From Treponema sp. (GTDB lineage: Bacteria; Spirochaetota; Spirochaetia; Treponematales; Breznakiellaceae), in NCBI GenBank assembly GCA_031259515.1, contig JAIRLK010000028.1, forward strand, positions 1 through 15,225: 15,225 bases of DNA, given 5' to 3'. Under the pieces are notes generated by a model. That model was given only the letters and a program-made list of their open reading frames with translations, did no database searches and was not told where the DNA came from. Made by a program: the position numbers and the translations under genes. This document shows positions 14,739-15,225 of the stretch, piece by piece (the stretch's first letter is position 1; each line of letters starts with the position of its first letter).

Positions 14739-14776
14739 GCAATCCAGACGGGCATCCACTGCACGGGATTGCTTCG
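14735..14776. repeat. Interspersed-type inverted repeat (CGAAGCAATCC arms)
   Basis: CGAAGCAATCC (14735-14745) and GGATTGCTTCG (14766-14776) are exact complements, followed by TTGCGCTCGCAATGA. This GGATTGCTTCG...CGCTCGCAATGA sequence resembles a widespread class of bacterial interspersed palindromic repeats, from memory. It suggests a genome-wide repeat family rather than a local regulator. Confidence 0.65.
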
Positions 14777-14803
14777 TTGCGCTCGCAATGATGTATGAGC
14801 AAG

Positions 14804-14822
14804 CCCCCGGCTATGCCGGGGG
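14804..14822 (+). terminator. Candidate transcription terminator hairpin of the M24 gene
   Basis: CCCCCGGC (14804-14811) pairs perfectly with GCCGGGGG (14815-14822) around a TAT loop, 158 bases after the M24 stop. The stem is very stable but is followed by ACTCAAAGGG instead of a T-run, so it is at best an atypical terminator or an mRNA 3'-end stabiliser. Confidence 0.4.
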
Positions 14823-14990
14823 ACTCAAAGGGTTCAGGATCATGCATAGAATTTTCTTAGAGGGAGGCCGGTGGAAAAATAGCCCTTGAATCGGCTTATA
14901 TCCAGGACGTTAGCTCCCTTTTCGCCGGCTTCATCCCCTGAATCAGTCCTCATATTTTTTCTCTGCGTTTATCCTGCGGATCCCCCGGAG

Positions 14991-15034
14991 GATGTTGTTT
15001 TTTCCTGAAAGGGTATAGGCTAAGCAAGCGCCGG
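14991..15034 (+). repeat. Promoter-like direct repeat, copy 1
   Basis: This begins GATGTTGTTTTTTCC and ends GGCTAAGCAAGCGCCGG. It matches 15113-15160 over most of its length, with three bases missing in the middle. The deletion shortens the spacing between TTGTTT and TATAGG to 13 bases, so this copy is unlikely to be an active promoter. Confidence 0.7.
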
Positions 15035-15112
15035 GAACGGAAAAAATGTAAAGCGCCCTGCCCGCCCCGGCTCAAAGGGCCTACATGTAAAATTGTTGAT
15101 TTTTTTAGGGGG

Positions 15113-15160
15113 GATATTGTTTTTTCCCGGAAATGCGGTATATTCTAAGCAAGCGCCGGA
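15113..15160 (+). promoter_or_regulatory. Promoter-like direct repeat, copy 2 (TTGTTT - 16 bp - TATATT)
   Basis: This copy has TTGTTT (15117-15122) and TATATT (15139-15144) separated by 16 bases, a plausible sigma-70 promoter reading rightward. It is followed by CTAAGCAAGCGCCGG, shared with copy 1, and then by GAAACGG repeated with ten-base periodicity (15173-15189), a possible operator. It probably drives a gene beyond the right edge. Confidence 0.5.
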
Positions 15161-15225
15161 TATGCTTCGTTTGAAACGGTACGAAACGGCCTATACTAAC
15201 CCCCCAGGGGAACAAGGAACACGGT

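Larger units (their letters stand above)
14647..15225. other. Repeat-rich non-coding region after the M24 gene
   Basis: No coding region on either strand is convincing in these 579 bases. Reading rightward it contains a short GC-rich tandem repeat, an 11-bp inverted repeat, a strong hairpin at 14804-14822, and two copies of a 44-48 base promoter-like direct repeat. The minus-strand frame that is open across this region and the M24 gene has no family features. A gene probably begins just past the right edge on the plus strand. Confidence 0.6.

Noticed and set aside
13417..14847. Long open frame on the minus strand opposite the M24 gene (476 codons)
   Set aside because: The plus-strand frame has clear M24 motifs, a ribosome binding site and a promoter. 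The minus frame shows no recognisable domain and is explained by GC-rich third positions of the real gene.
15162..15225. Start of a coding region at ATG 15162 running off the right edge
   Set aside because: It stays open for 21 codons only, has no ribosome binding site, and the residues show no recognisable family. The true gene start is probably beyond the window.

Overview
The window is one long leftward (minus-strand) catabolic cluster, a sigma-54 activator gene at its head, and one divergent rightward gene. I read it as a fermentative, anaerobic-type bacterium. The base composition is moderately GC-rich, ribosome binding sites are strong AGGAGG types, and the intergenic gaps carry GC-rich palindromic repeats. 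A spirochaete such as a gut Treponema would fit, but nothing in the sequence proves the taxon, so treat that as a low-confidence guess.

Right to left along the minus strand: an AcoR-type sigma-54 enhancer-binding protein (11169-13172); a 367-base regulatory gap holding a good -24/-12 promoter (10890-10906); an iron-dependent alcohol dehydrogenase resembling 4-hydroxybutyrate dehydrogenase (9683-10801); a complete lipoylated 2-component dehydrogenase complex acoA-acoB-acoC-acoL (E1 alpha, E1 beta, E2, E3; 4829-9534); lipoate-protein ligase lplA (3826-4815); an SDR reductase of FabG/PhaB type (2976-3695); a two-subunit acetate/acetoacetate-type CoA-transferase (1508-2820); a thiolase (305-1489); and a MaoC/PhaJ-type hydratase running off the left edge (1-289). 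On the plus strand, 13411-14646 encodes an M24-fold (aminopeptidase P/creatinase-like) protein with an altered metal site, behind its own -24/-12 promoter (13340-13356). The last 580 bases are non-coding and repeat-rich.

Functional reading: the aco complex would cleave acetoin (or oxidise a 2-oxo acid) to acetyl-CoA plus an aldehyde, LplA would lipoylate the E2, and the Fe-dependent dehydrogenase could recycle NADH on an aldehyde. Two acetyl-CoA would then be condensed (thiolase), reduced (SDR) and dehydrated (MaoC) to crotonyl-CoA by an (R)-stereochemical route, with the CoA-transferase moving CoA between acyl-CoA and a free acid. The end product (butyrate, polyhydroxybutyrate or 4-hydroxybutyrate-linked) cannot be decided here because no acyl-CoA dehydrogenase, PHA synthase or 4-hydroxybutyryl-CoA dehydratase is in the window. 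The regulator sits between two sigma-54 promoters, so the main operon and the M24 gene may be co-induced. I see no prophage, transposase, CRISPR array, tRNA or rRNA.
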